A stretch of 64,000 bases of DNA, from contig NZ_JSXC01000014.1 of NCBI RefSeq assembly GCF_000803215.1, positions 1 to 64,000 on the forward strand, given 5' to 3'. Under the pieces are notes generated by a model. It was given only the letters and a program-made list of their open reading frames with translations, had not been told where the DNA came from and made no database searches. Below are positions 1-8,846 of the stretch, piece by piece. The first letter of the stretch is position 1. Every line of letters begins with the position of its first letter. The translations under genes were made by a program, and so were the position numbers. The stretch comes from Pectobacterium fontis. Lineage in GTDB: Bacteria; Pseudomonadota; Gammaproteobacteria; Enterobacterales; Enterobacteriaceae.

Positions 1-57
1 CACACCGTTGCCGGAACCTCGGGTTCTGATGACTGGCGTGCGCCAGTCGAAGCGTAA
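1..57 (+). CDS. hcp: Hcp-type T6SS tube protein, C-terminal end only
   Basis: The first 18 codons before the TAA at 55-57 read HTVAGTSGSDDWRAPVEA. This is the usual C-terminus of the Hcp1/EvpC family, which forms the hexameric tube propelled by the T6SS. The rest of the gene lies upstream of the window. An hcp directly before vgrG is the normal layout of T6SS cargo islands in enterobacteria. Confidence 0.85.
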   Translation, partial: HTVAGTSGSDDWRAPVEA

Positions 58-70
58 TCCTGCTGTAGTT

Positions 71-93
71 AACCCGGGCTTGTCCCGGGTTTT
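71..93 (+). terminator. Intrinsic terminator after hcp
   Basis: The stem AACCCGGG (71-78) pairs with CCCGGGTT (84-91) across a five-base loop and runs into a short T tract. It sits 13 bases after the hcp stop and 85 bases before vgrG. It probably lowers read-through so that Hcp is made in excess over VgrG. Confidence 0.75.
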
Positions 94-177
94 CTGCGTG
101 TACTGCCCTGAGGTCTGATTCTCCCAGACCTGAGTGCAGACAGCACGGTCTTCATCACGGGAAGCGAGGGAACAAAC

Positions 178-2208
178 GTGGCAAACAGTACAGGATTACA
201 GTTCACAGTAAAAGTTGGCGCGCTACCTGCCTCGACCTTTGCGGTGGTGGATTTTCAGCTCAGCGAGGCACTGAACCAGCCGTTCGCTCTGTCGCTGAAT
301 CTGGCCAGCCCGCTGCCGGGTATCGACTTTGGTGCCGTGCTCGACCAGCCGTGTGAGCTGCTGGTGTGGTACGAAGGCGAACTGAAACGGCGCGTCAGTG
401 GGATTATCAGCGCATTCGCACAGGGCGACACCGGCTTTCGCCGCACCCGCTATCAGGCAGAGGTTCGCCCGGCACTGTGGCGGCTGGGGCTGCGTACCAA
501 CGCCCGTATTTTTCAGGCGCAAAAGCCGGAGGCGATTATCGGTACGTTGCTGGAAGAGTCAGGCATTACCGACTACGCCTTTGCATTGCGTCACGACCAT
601 GCGCCCCGCGAATACTGCGTACAGTACCGGGAAAGTGATTTGGCGTTTGTCACCCGTCTGGCCGCAGAGGAAGGGCTGTACTTCTTCCATGAGTTTGAAG
701 AAGGCAAGCATCGCGTCGTCTTTGCCGATGATGCCGGGGCGCTCAGCAAAGGCCCGGCGCTGTTCTTCAACCTCGCCACGCAGGGACTGAGTGAAGGCGA
801 GTATGTCAGACGTTTCCGCTACGCCGAAGCCGTCAGCACCGCCGAAGTCGCGCTCAAGGATTACAGCTTCAAAACCCCGGCCTACGGCCTGCTGCACAGC
901 AGGATGAGCGGCGAGCTGGCGAACCAGCGTGAAAGCTATCAGCACTTCGATTACCCCGGACGCTTCAAGCAAGACCCCAGCGGCAAGGCCTTTACCGGCT
1001 ACCGGCTGGATGCGTTAAGGGCGGGCGCGATGACCGGCTCCGGTGAATCCAATGCCGTGATGCTGATGCCGGGCAGCAGCTTTACCTTAACCGAACATCC
1101 CAACCCGACGCTGAACAGTGGCTGGCAACTGGTGGCCATCACCCACAGCGGGCAACAACCGCAGGCGCTGGAAGAAGAAAGCGGCGGTGAGCCGACCACC
1201 TACAGCAACAGCTTTGAGGTGATTAGAGCCAAATCGACCTGGCGTGCCGACCTGCCGTACAAACCGATGGTCGATGGCCCGCAAATCGCCACCGTGGTCG
1301 GCCCGGCGGGGGAAGAAATCTACTGCGACGAATACGGACGTATCAAACTGCAATTCCCGTGGGACAGGTATGGCTCCAGCGATGACCAAAGCTCCTGCTG
1401 GGTGCGAGTCAGTCAGGGCTGGGCAGGCGGTCAGTACGGGCTGATTGCCATCCCGCGTATCGGCCATGAGGTGATTGTCAGCTTCCTCGAAGGCGACCCG
1501 GACCAGCCTATCGTGACGGGCAGAACCTTCCACGCCACCAATCCGTCGCCGTATGAGCTACCGTTGCATAAAACACGGATGACCATCAAGAGCAAAACGC
1601 ACAAAGGGGGCGGATTTAACGAACTGCGTTTTGAAGATGCCGCAGACAACGAAGAAATTTTTATCCATGCACAAAAAGACCAGAATATTCAGGTCAATCA
1701 TGATGAAACGTTATCTATCGGCAATGATCAGAGAATTGCCGTCGCACGCGATCGCAAAACCAATATTGGTCAGGATGAAGCCAATACGGTTGGCCGTGAC
1801 CGCAAAGAGCATATCCGCCAGGACGCCTTCGTCACCATTGATCGTAACGAGGTACGCAACATCGGTAATACGCTGAAGGAAGATATTACCGCCAGCCATC
1901 TCGTCACGATTGGTGAGCATGAAAAAGTGGTCATTGAAGGCATACAGTCCATTGAGGCCAGAAGTGGTCAGAGATTGCTGACGACCGAATATATCCTGCA
2001 AGGCACAGATCGTATTTTAATTCGCGGCCCGGCAGGCAGCATCCTGCTTGATGGCAGCGGTATTACGCTGAATGCGCCGAATATTCAACTAAAAGGGAAT
2101 GTCAGCATTACGTCCCCCTCTGGCGACCAGATACAGGCCATTGAAGCGGCGATCAATCAAGGAACACCACTGGTCGAAGAGTGCCCCCTTAAAGAGGGCA
2201 AAGAATGA
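178..2208 (+). CDS. vgrG: VgrG T6SS spike protein
   Basis: VgrG forms the trimeric spike at the tip of the Hcp tube and carries effectors. Residues 1 to about 380 fit the gp27-like hub. An OB-fold gp5-like segment follows at about 400-460 ([34 protein letters not shown]). The C-terminal 200 residues are short beta repeats of the gp5 needle/DUF2345 kind, ending in a polar tail (CPLKEGKE). There is no extra enzymatic domain, so cargo is expected to be separate proteins. The start is GTG at 178, with a GAGGG ribosome site 7 bases upstream. The stop overlaps the next ATG (ATGA), which indicates translational coupling to the adaptor gene. Confidence 0.95.
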   Translation: MANSTGLQFTVKVGALPASTFAVVDFQLSEALNQPFALSLNLASPLPGIDFGAVLDQPCELLVWYEGELKRRVSGIISAFAQGDTGFRRTRYQAEVRPALWRLGLRTNARIFQAQKPEAIIGTLLEESGITDYAFALRHDHAPREYCVQYRESDLAFVTRLAAEEGLYFFHEFEEGKHRVVFADDAGALSKGPALFFNLATQGLSEGEYVRRFRYAEAVSTAEVALKDYSFKTPAYGLLHSRMSGELANQRESYQHFDYPGRFKQDPSGKAFTGYRLDALRAGAMTGSGESNAVMLMPGSSFTLTEHPNPTLNSGWQLVAITHSGQQPQALEEESGGEPTTYSNSFEVIRAKSTWRADLPYKPMVDGPQIATVVGPAGEEIYCDEYGRIKLQFPWDRYGSSDDQSSCWVRVSQGWAGGQYGLIAIPRIGHEVIVSFLEGDPDQPIVTGRTFHATNPSPYELPLHKTRMTIKSKTHKGGGFNELRFEDAADNEEIFIHAQKDQNIQVNHDETLSIGNDQRIAVARDRKTNIGQDEANTVGRDRKEHIRQDAFVTIDRNEVRNIGNTLKEDITASHLVTIGEHEKVVIEGIQSIEARSGQRLLTTEYILQGTDRILIRGPAGSILLDGSGITLNAPNIQLKGNVSITSPSGDQIQAIEAAINQGTPLVEECPLKEGKE

Positions 2209-2786
2209 GCTTCTATCAACAACTGGAGAAGGCCGGACTTCCTGTTCGCAATAGCCGCACTCACCTCTATGTACTGACGGAAACCCGTGCCGAGCGAAAC
2301 CTGCTGGCGCGGCTGGAGTTTCACGAGGTGGTCCATTACCCGTTATGGCACCTGGATACACAGGCCGGGCTTGAGCCATACACACCGTGGCTTTGTGTGC
2401 CAGAGCCTGACAGCGACTTTGATCTGTGGCTGGGCAAGGCGTTTGAGACGATGCCCATGATTGTGCTATTTGCCCGAATGTCACCGGATGAGGTGCGGCG
2501 ACATCTGAGGCATTTCAGTAAATTTGTGGAAGGAACACGGCGGTTTATTTTGCGTCTGGGCACCCCGTCAGCCCTGCAACTTTATATTGCTTCCATTGCC
2601 CATACGTCTTCCGCCGTATCACGTTTTTTCGCCGATGGTGAAATTGAGGAGATGTATTTCCACGACCCACAGGCATCACTGTCACGGCGCGTACAACCCC
2701 TGTTTGAGCAACAGCGCCATGAAGAAGCCGAGTGCGATGGCTGTCTGGTCTGGCTCGATCTTCCCGTTGATCAGGAGGCCAGATGA
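2205..2786 (+). CDS. DUF4123 T6SS effector adaptor/chaperone
   Basis: This 193-residue protein has the look of the DUF4123 (Tap/TEC) family: an N-terminal segment with HLYVLTET, a central part with LWHLDTQAG and PWLCVPE, and a conserved C-terminal half ([18 protein letters not shown]). Members of this family load one specific effector onto a cognate VgrG and are not themselves secreted. The gene overlaps vgrG by four bases and is two genes upstream of the predicted nuclease effector, so that effector is the likely client. Family assignment is by pattern recognition; client assignment is inference. Confidence 0.8.
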   Translation: MSFYQQLEKAGLPVRNSRTHLYVLTETRAERNLLARLEFHEVVHYPLWHLDTQAGLEPYTPWLCVPEPDSDFDLWLGKAFETMPMIVLFARMSPDEVRRHLRHFSKFVEGTRRFILRLGTPSALQLYIASIAHTSSAVSRFFADGEIEEMYFHDPQASLSRRVQPLFEQQRHEEAECDGCLVWLDLPVDQEAR

Positions 2787-3631
2787 TGCTGAATGCTATC
2801 GATCTCGACAGCATGGCGCGTGTTGCCAGAAAGCAGTCGGATATCCGGTTGTCACGCTACCTGTGCGATACACTGGCTCCGCTGTTACCCCGTCTGCCCA
2901 GCACACCGCAATGCCTGCCTGCTTTTGTGGACGCCGCCGGTAAAGAAGCGATAGCGGCGGGATATAGCGATGGGCGTCAATACAACACACACGTTACCCT
3001 GAGCCTGCTGCTGGGTCTGGGATGGCAGAATGATATCCATCAAGCCACCCTCAATCCGATTCTGACGGCGGCGGGACTCCCTGAACCAACCCGGCTGAAT
3101 CTGGTTGTTAACACCGCCATTACACTGAGACAGCAGACTGAACGTGTTATGCCGCAGGCGCATCAGATTTTTATCACGTTATTGTCGATCAATCCTGGCG
3201 CATTACAGGCACAAAACATCTGGCGAGCCTTTGAGCAATCCGCACTGCTGTACGGTATCAATACGCCTCAGCGGATACAGGCCTTGTTTGAAACCTATGA
3301 AGCGGATGCGCTGGGTCAACTGGCGTTGCCTCCCGTCAAGCGCCGGACATATTCAGCTTATGAGCAGCTCGGTATACGCCAAATGACGGGGAATATGCCC
3401 CTGCCCAGTGATGACCTACAGCACCTGCAACAGCATCAACTGATTTATCTGGGCTGCCATGTTTTACTGGCACTGAGCTTTGGACGCTTCTTTTACTGCA
3501 ACCCGTTATTCAGCGGGTTGCATGACGGGTTGCGCCGGGACGCGGAGCCGCGCCAGCTCTGCCATTTCTTGCTGCAATTTTTACAACAACATCAGCGTGT
3601 GCTCATGGAGGAGACATCCAATGACAACTAA
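2786..3631 (+). CDS. Unknown T6SS-island protein
   Basis: I do not recognise this 281-residue protein. It is mostly alpha-helical and leucine/glutamine-rich (LQHLQQHQL near the C-terminus) and has one hydrophobic stretch (YLGCHVLLALSFGRFFY) that could be a buried helix or a membrane segment. No signal peptide is visible. Two adjacent ATGs (2783 and 2786) are possible. AGGAGG at 2773-2778 lies 4 bases from the first and 7 from the second, which favours 2786. It overlaps the adaptor stop at its start, and its own stop lies inside the effector gene. Tight coupling between adaptor and effector suggests a role in effector loading or folding (inference). Confidence 0.7.
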   Translation: MLNAIDLDSMARVARKQSDIRLSRYLCDTLAPLLPRLPSTPQCLPAFVDAAGKEAIAAGYSDGRQYNTHVTLSLLLGLGWQNDIHQATLNPILTAAGLPEPTRLNLVVNTAITLRQQTERVMPQAHQIFITLLSINPGALQAQNIWRAFEQSALLYGINTPQRIQALFETYEADALGQLALPPVKRRTYSAYEQLGIRQMTGNMPLPSDDLQHLQQHQLIYLGCHVLLALSFGRFFYCNPLFSGLHDGLRRDAEPRQLCHFLLQFLQQHQRVLMEETSNDN

Positions 3632-5525
3632 CGCCCTCAGTGCCAGTTTTGAACAACTTTCTCAGGATGCAATGGATGGTAATGTACCCAGCCCGGCATC
3701 GATTTGCACCGATTGTGCCGGACTCGGCGTACCGTTCTCGATCAATGGCAGCGCCGGGCCACGGGACGCGGATCAATGGCTGGGTATCCCCTCTTATGAT
3801 GATGCGGCGACACCAGACTGGTTCATGCAAAACCCCTGGATCACCGATCGTGTCGAAAACTTCCGTAATACCTATCTGCAACGGGTTCTTCACCAACTGG
3901 GAGAGCAGCATGGTGATGCTTATCTCGCCGAGCTCCATGCGTTTCAGTCTGCACAGGGGCTTGAGTTCCATTGTCTGGAAGACGACATGGAAACGGAAAC
4001 CCACGTTACGCCCGCCTTTCTAATAGAAGTGACGCGGGGAGACATAACCGAGCGCCCCACGATCTCTTGTAACCAGACAAACTGTGTCTTTCTGGGGAGC
4101 CGTATCTACTTCTGGACATTTACGTCTGCCCGTTATCGAGAAGACCCACTGATGGGCGCGGATGGACAACGCCTTGCTCTGACGCAGTTCGAGTGGACGG
4201 TTTCCGGCCTGTTTGACCCGGCGCAGGCCGCACAGGCGTTGGCTCAGCACTATCAGCAGGCTAAAACATTAAACCAACTCTGGACGCGCGTATTAGCCGT
4301 CGCACAGATAGGACTTGGCGTCTTGTCGATTATTCCTGTCGTGGGTGTAGCCAGAGGGCTTTTCGGCCTCTACAAAGGGGTACGGTATACCTTTGCGGCT
4401 ATTGACGCGGCACTGGCCGCCAACGCCATTGCCAACGGCAGCACGACACTGATCACTGGCGAAGGAATAGACCACGGCGAAGCCCTTTTTGAAAGCCTGG
4501 GCAAGGCGTTCGATCCACAAGACGGCAAAGAGCGTGGCCGTCAGGTCTTTATGTTCATCAACCTGGCGATGCTTTCCCCTGCGGCGCTGGGCGCGACTCG
4601 CTGGGTGCTGCGCAAAATCCGGGGAGATGTCCCCGTCAGCGCCCGTTTCGACACCGATGCCATCAGTGAAGAAGAGCGCCGTCGACTAGGGGGACATACC
4701 AGCGGTGAACCGCTGGCGATTGAACTGCGTGGCCGCAGGCCAGCAGGACGTCATGACGAAACCGGTGACATCGAATGGCGAAACAGGCCATCATTAGATA
4801 CCAATCGCAGCCAGGTTGCCCTGACCACGGCGACAGGGAAAGCAAATTACTTTGTGATGAGTAATACGCTGCGTAGCAATCTGACGTCGTTGATTATCCA
4901 GCGTGGTAGTAGCCTGAAAGTAATAGGCCGTGTCTGTAAAGTGGTCGGTGATGCGGGTGAAGAGGCATTTGCCGCTGCCATGGTGGAAAAAATGGGCTTC
5001 AACGCTGAACGCATCCTCGGCTACAGTAATAAAGCCGGAGTGCCCAGTCGTTTCGGGCTGACGAACAAGAGCGGCCACGGCCTGGATATGCTGGTCTGGG
5101 TGCCGCCGCCGCCGTCGTTGACCGTGCGGGCACCAACAACCAACACCATGCGCCACAGCATGGATGGGGCAAACGGTACTCCCGCCACGACCCAGACGCT
5201 AACCTTCAAGAAAGACACGTTGCTGGTGATTGAAACCAAAACGACATTGGGCGGGACTAAGACGCCGGGATTTAATAAGACACAGGGAACAGGGGCTAGC
5301 AAGCTCGATGACCTTCAAAAAAAGATAGAGGGAAGAAAACAAGGATGGACTCGAGCTAAAATGCTAGAAGTCGATCCCAATATGCAAGACAAACTTGATG
5401 CTATTGAAGATGCATCGGCGTTGGCAAAAATAGAGTTTATCCATGCGCAAATATTTTTTGACTCTAAGGGAGCTTTAAATAAGGTCGTCGGAAATGGGTC
5501 TGGAATTCAGCTAAATATATGGTAA
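3621..5525 (+). CDS. Predicted T6SS nuclease effector, PD-(D/E)XK type
   Basis: This 634-residue protein has three parts. Residues 1-215 are soluble and unfamiliar. Residues about 224-331 hold two or three hydrophobic helices (GLGVLSIIPVVGVARGLFGL; MFINLAMLSPAALGATRWVL), as in effectors that reach the recipient's cytoplasm. The C-terminal domain, about 405-634, carries the spacing of a PD-(D/E)XK nuclease: GEEAF at 446-450, GLDM with D489, and IETK with E538 and K540. There is no signal peptide, as expected for T6SS cargo. An open frame extends upstream to a TTG, but ATG 3621 has a GGAGGAG site and overlaps the upstream gene by 11 bases. The last 80 codons are clearly richer in A+T than the rest. 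Nuclease activity is inferred, not shown. Confidence 0.75.
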   Translation: MTTNALSASFEQLSQDAMDGNVPSPASICTDCAGLGVPFSINGSAGPRDADQWLGIPSYDDAATPDWFMQNPWITDRVENFRNTYLQRVLHQLGEQHGDAYLAELHAFQSAQGLEFHCLEDDMETETHVTPAFLIEVTRGDITERPTISCNQTNCVFLGSRIYFWTFTSARYREDPLMGADGQRLALTQFEWTVSGLFDPAQAAQALAQHYQQAKTLNQLWTRVLAVAQIGLGVLSIIPVVGVARGLFGLYKGVRYTFAAIDAALAANAIANGSTTLITGEGIDHGEALFESLGKAFDPQDGKERGRQVFMFINLAMLSPAALGATRWVLRKIRGDVPVSARFDTDAISEEERRRLGGHTSGEPLAIELRGRRPAGRHDETGDIEWRNRPSLDTNRSQVALTTATGKANYFVMSNTLRSNLTSLIIQRGSSLKVIGRVCKVVGDAGEEAFAAAMVEKMGFNAERILGYSNKAGVPSRFGLTNKSGHGLDMLVWVPPPPSLTVRAPTTNTMRHSMDGANGTPATTQTLTFKKDTLLVIETKTTLGGTKTPGFNKTQGTGASKLDDLQKKIEGRKQGWTRAKMLEVDPNMQDKLDAIEDASALAKIEFIHAQIFFDSKGALNKVVGNGSGIQLNIW

Positions 5526-5533
5526 GAGATGTG

Positions 5534-6445
5534 ATGAAAACAAATAAAAGCAGCAGGCTCGACAAGGTTTTGGTTGATGTTAAAGAATGGGCGTCAGATG
5601 GATTTCCTCCACGAGGGAGACTTGAGGCCTATGTCAATGGGGAGGGGCATCTTCGCCTCGCAACAATTGATTTATTCAAGCATGGGATGGAGAAGGTTAA
5701 TCAAGGGTTGCTCGCTGCAATAGAAGGGCGATTTGGATATGCTAATACCTACATGACACATGCGTTTACGCGAATGTCTCTAGCTAAAGTGATTGATATT
5801 CGAGAAAGGAAGGATTCTGACCAAATAATCGTTGGTGATCTAGACAGTGTAACGCATTTGATGTTTGGATCAATTGCGACTGGTCAGCCCGAGCTGGTGC
5901 AGCCATTCCATCAAGCGGTGTTAGATGGCATTGACGGCGGTTATGGTGTTCATGATGGGCACAAGCCTCCGATCAGTTCCACGCTACGCTATGCTGCCTT
6001 CGGCCTGACTATTATCGGCGACTGGTTAGGCAAACCGCTGGATCTGGACAAACACGCCTTACCACGCGACCCCGCCTGGGGCCAGTTGGTCGCTCACTGG
6101 CGCGAACCCGATCCTGAAAAGTTCTTACCTGTGCTACTCAGTGCCTGTGATACGCATGTCGAGCGCATCGCCGTGACCGAGAGAGAAGCCAATCAGCAAG
6201 CTAAACAATTTGAATTTGGTTCCGTATTCCTCGCAGTCCACCCCACAGAGATCCTGGCTATATTGCGTCTGCGCGAAATCATAGGGTTGACAAACCCAGC
6301 CCACATTGACCATCCACTGATGCAGACGCCTTATGCCGCGATTACCTGTCTGCCCGGAGAAGTAACAGAGCGCGATGAGTTGCTTGACCGCTTTCTTGAA
6401 GTGGTACGCCAGAGAGATCCTCAAGTGCTGCCGTCTGGCCTATAA
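5534..6445 (+). CDS. Probable immunity protein for the nuclease effector
   Basis: This 303-residue soluble, mainly helical protein is placed immediately after the effector, the standard position of an immunity gene. ATG 5519 is in frame but overlaps the effector stop and has no ribosome site. ATG 5534 follows AAGAG by 5 bases and is preferred. I see no signal peptide or membrane helix, so it would act in the cytoplasm, which fits neutralising a DNase. It may belong to one of the large helical immunity families (Imm49-like, or PoNi/DUF1910-DUF1911), but I cannot settle which. The first 120 codons are A+T-rich and the remainder is not, so the gene looks mosaic. Confidence 0.65.
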   Translation: MKTNKSSRLDKVLVDVKEWASDGFPPRGRLEAYVNGEGHLRLATIDLFKHGMEKVNQGLLAAIEGRFGYANTYMTHAFTRMSLAKVIDIRERKDSDQIIVGDLDSVTHLMFGSIATGQPELVQPFHQAVLDGIDGGYGVHDGHKPPISSTLRYAAFGLTIIGDWLGKPLDLDKHALPRDPAWGQLVAHWREPDPEKFLPVLLSACDTHVERIAVTEREANQQAKQFEFGSVFLAVHPTEILAILRLREIIGLTNPAHIDHPLMQTPYAAITCLPGEVTERDELLDRFLEVVRQRDPQVLPSGL

Positions 6446-6462
6446 GAGAGCGAACCGCTACC

Positions 6463-7224
6463 ATGCAAATCCCAACGTGGGAACAATTCTCTGCTGTGTT
6501 CGCCGCTTCCGGCGATGAGCAGGCACAGGCTGTGCGAAAGGCATTGCTCCAGCAATACAGCGAATTCGATGACGACTCGGCTGCATCATCAGTAAACAAC
6601 TACGTGGATGCCTTGATCACAATCTATGGTTATTTTCTGGATTATAAAGAAGGCACGTTCAGTATTGTCGAGTGGCTGGAAGAAAAGCTGGGGGATACCT
6701 TCACCGCCGAATTTGATTACGACAACGATACGGTGAAAGTGTACTTTGCCGACAGGGTGACTGTGTTATCTCATCACTCGATGGGAACGGGTGAGTTCGA
6801 GCAGGATTTGGCAAAGCTCGAACGACTAATGAAAGATCGATACCACTTCCTCTACCGACGTCCAGGAGAAGGTGTTGTCAATGATACCGAAGAGTGGCTG
6901 CTGGTGCCCGCAGAGGACTGGCAGCGGGCTGTACAGCGTTATGGACAGGCGCAGGTGTCAGCCCACTTCAGGCGCTGCGCCAATAGAGAGAGTATATGGG
7001 ACGAACTTTACCGCTGTAAGACCAGGATATTTTTGTGGCTGGTGCTACCCGTAATAGTCGTTTTCTCTCTCTACGTGGTATGGGGAACGCTCAAAAGCGA
7101 TACGCCACCACCACAGCCGAAGGGATGTGAGAATGTAGACAGGGCTTACAGCGATCAGTCAGAACAGGTAGCCGCTATCATGAAATACCAGATGCGCAAG
7201 AAACTCGGTTGCGACAGTAGATAA
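6463..7224 (+). CDS. Unknown single-pass membrane protein of the T6SS island
   Basis: This 253-residue protein is not recognised. Residues 1-185 are soluble and acidic, residues 188-208 form one clear membrane helix (FLWLVLPVIVVFSLYVVWGT), and a short tail of about 45 residues with two cysteines follows. Without a signal peptide the large N-terminal part is probably cytoplasmic. It begins 17 bases after the immunity gene and ends 34 bases before the PAAR gene, so it belongs to the same transcription unit. It could be a second immunity factor or an accessory factor; neither can be shown. Confidence 0.65.
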   Translation: MQIPTWEQFSAVFAASGDEQAQAVRKALLQQYSEFDDDSAASSVNNYVDALITIYGYFLDYKEGTFSIVEWLEEKLGDTFTAEFDYDNDTVKVYFADRVTVLSHHSMGTGEFEQDLAKLERLMKDRYHFLYRRPGEGVVNDTEEWLLVPAEDWQRAVQRYGQAQVSAHFRRCANRESIWDELYRCKTRIFLWLVLPVIVVFSLYVVWGTLKSDTPPPQPKGCENVDRAYSDQSEQVAAIMKYQMRKKLGCDSR

Positions 7225-7258
7225 AATTGACGGTGCTCTGTACCGAAGGAGAAAGTCT

Positions 7259-7528
7259 ATGTCAGGACGTGGTGCCATTCGCCTGGGGGATGCCCATTCA
7301 GGTGGAGGAAAAATGATTGAAGCCAGTGGCTTTCCTGTGAATGGCGTTCCGCAGTGTCTGCTTGGCGATAACGCGGTATGTCCCACCCACAAGGGAACGT
7401 TTCCGCTGGTTTCAGGCGGTGATGGTTCTGCGGTTCATAATGGACGCCCCATGATATTTGAGCCTGGGAAACTGGCCTGTGGCTGTAGCGTGTCATCATC
7501 ATGTGCGGGGAATTACAATCGTAAATAG
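7259..7528 (+). CDS. PAAR-domain T6SS tip protein
   Basis: This 89-residue protein is a stand-alone PAAR domain. It starts GAIRLGDAHSGGGKMIE, with later motifs VNGVPQCLLGDNAVCPTHKG and LACGC containing the histidine and cysteines that bind zinc at the apex of the cone. PAAR proteins sharpen the VgrG spike and help attach cargo. A strong AGGAG site precedes the ATG. As the last gene of the island it probably completes the spike assembled by the VgrG, adaptor and effector encoded upstream. Confidence 0.9.
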   Translation: MSGRGAIRLGDAHSGGGKMIEASGFPVNGVPQCLLGDNAVCPTHKGTFPLVSGGDGSAVHNGRPMIFEPGKLACGCSVSSSCAGNYNRK

Positions 7529-7627
7529 CCTACTGGTAGCTTTATAACAGTAGCCTTATAAGGCCAGATAATATTTCAGATTTCTCGGGTATATAGGGAA
7601 TTAGCTGAAAATGGACAGTTTCTATCA

Positions 7628-8098
7628 TTAATCACGGATGTTACACGCCATCTTCGATTGGACAGTGCTAATCAGGTAGACATGCTTCGTTAGCATTTCA
7701 AACTGGATGACATCATTTTCAGCTAAGAGGGGGATCGCATCATTGGGGGCTTTGTCATTGACATTTTTAGTCATGGTAATATTACGTACTATCAATCGGT
7801 TATCTTCCCAAGTGGAGTCAAAACTGAATGTACGCCGAATCGTCAACGGCACGCCATCCTCTTTGAGGTAAAACCCGTTGACCAAAACCAATGCTCTATT
7901 TTTATTATTTAGATAAAAATAGACGTCATATTCCGTTCTGATATGTTGCTCATCTGAATAAAATGTGACTTCTCCCTGACATATCAACGATTTTATGTAT
8001 AGATTGCTTTTTAAATAAAAAACAATCCCAAGGGAAAATGAAATGGAAAGCACTATAATGGTGAGAAAAATTTTCTTTTTGACTTTAATTATTAACAT
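7628..8098 (-). CDS. FidL-like membrane protein
   Basis: This 156-residue protein has one N-terminal membrane helix (residues about 8-28, IFLTIIVLSISFSLGIVFYL) and an extracytoplasmic domain of about 125 residues rich in beta strands, including the conserved-looking core CQGEVTFYSDEQ. It resembles FidL, which in Salmonella lies beside the regulator MarT. Its start overlaps the end of the upstream regulator gene by 14 bases, so the two are co-translated. It may modulate the periplasmic tail of that regulator (inference by analogy with CadC/ToxR-type partners). Confidence 0.7.
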   Translation of the reverse strand: MLIIKVKKKIFLTIIVLSISFSLGIVFYLKSNLYIKSLICQGEVTFYSDEQHIRTEYDVYFYLNNKNRALVLVNGFYLKEDGVPLTIRRTFSFDSTWEDNRLIVRNITMTKNVNDKAPNDAIPLLAENDVIQFEMLTKHVYLISTVQSKMACNIRD

Positions 8099-8846
8099 AA
8101 GTTATACATCTCTTCCCATCTTTTCTGCAAGAAATAACAACTTCACTCTTTCTATCTAAAATTTCAGATATAATGATTTTTTTCGACAGGAAGAACAAGA
8201 TGTTATCTGAACATAAATTATCATAGTCGATTGGAAGAGGGTAACCAACGCTGTCATATAAATAAAACAGATCGCACTTCCCGCTCATTTTTACGTCGAC
8301 AAGAGGTCGGTACGGGAAGCGATTTCTGTTCCCCAGAGCTAGCAGGATAATCCCCACTATCACCACCCAGATAAGAAGGGACTGGATGTATCGCTGCTTT
8401 TTTATGGCAGCAGGAATGACGCGGTGTTCTGTGGGTAATGGATTTTTTTCTTGATCAATGTTACTTTCAACGTCTTGATCTAAGGTTTCTTTCTCTTTTT
8501 TTACTTCATCTTTTTCTGGCCGGAGAACGATACTCGTAACGTTAAAAACAATGCCTAATTTAGGAATGGTCACAATAGAATCAGCGAGATCAAATTCGCG
8601 TAATACTTTTCTTAGTAGAGAGAGATAGTTGTTGAGATTATTAAAAGAGGGGGAAAGTGCATTTTTTTCCAATGCTTCTTTTAACACAAAATCACGGCTT
8701 AGCGTTGCCCCTTGATTCTCTATTAGCAAGGAGAGCAATCGAGAAACTGGGAAACTCAAAGAGGTTGCTTCGTTTTCACGTTCTATCCATGCTAGTGTGC
8801 CATCTTCCTCATTAAAAATGACTAAATCATTAATTAAATAAACCAT
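8085..8846 (-). CDS. MarT/CadC-like membrane-bound transcription regulator
   Basis: This 253-residue protein has an OmpR/CadC-type winged-helix DNA-binding domain at residues 1 to about 108 (FPVSRLLSLLIENQGATLSR; LNNYLSLLRKVLR; TIPKLGIVF). A charged linker follows, then one membrane helix at about 155-172, and a periplasmic tail of about 80 residues containing four cysteines. There is no phospho-acceptor domain, so it is a one-component ToxR/CadC-like regulator. The pairing with a FidL-like gene matches the MarT-FidL arrangement. It is divergent from the fimbrial operon across a 690-base A+T-rich region, which makes that operon its probable target. Confidence 0.8.
   Translation of the reverse strand: MVYLINDLVIFNEEDGTLAWIERENEATSLSFPVSRLLSLLIENQGATLSRDFVLKEALEKNALSPSFNNLNNYLSLLRKVLREFDLADSIVTIPKLGIVFNVTSIVLRPEKDEVKKEKETLDQDVESNIDQEKNPLPTEHRVIPAAIKKQRYIQSLLIWVVIVGIILLALGNRNRFPYRPLVDVKMSGKCDLFYLYDSVGYPLPIDYDNLCSDNILFFLSKKIIISEILDRKSEVVISCRKDGKRCITYVNN

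Noticed and set aside
3480-3620. Upstream extension of the nuclease effector to a TTG codon at 3480
   Set aside because: The added 47 residues lie entirely inside the preceding gene in another frame, and ATG 3621 has a strong ribosome site.
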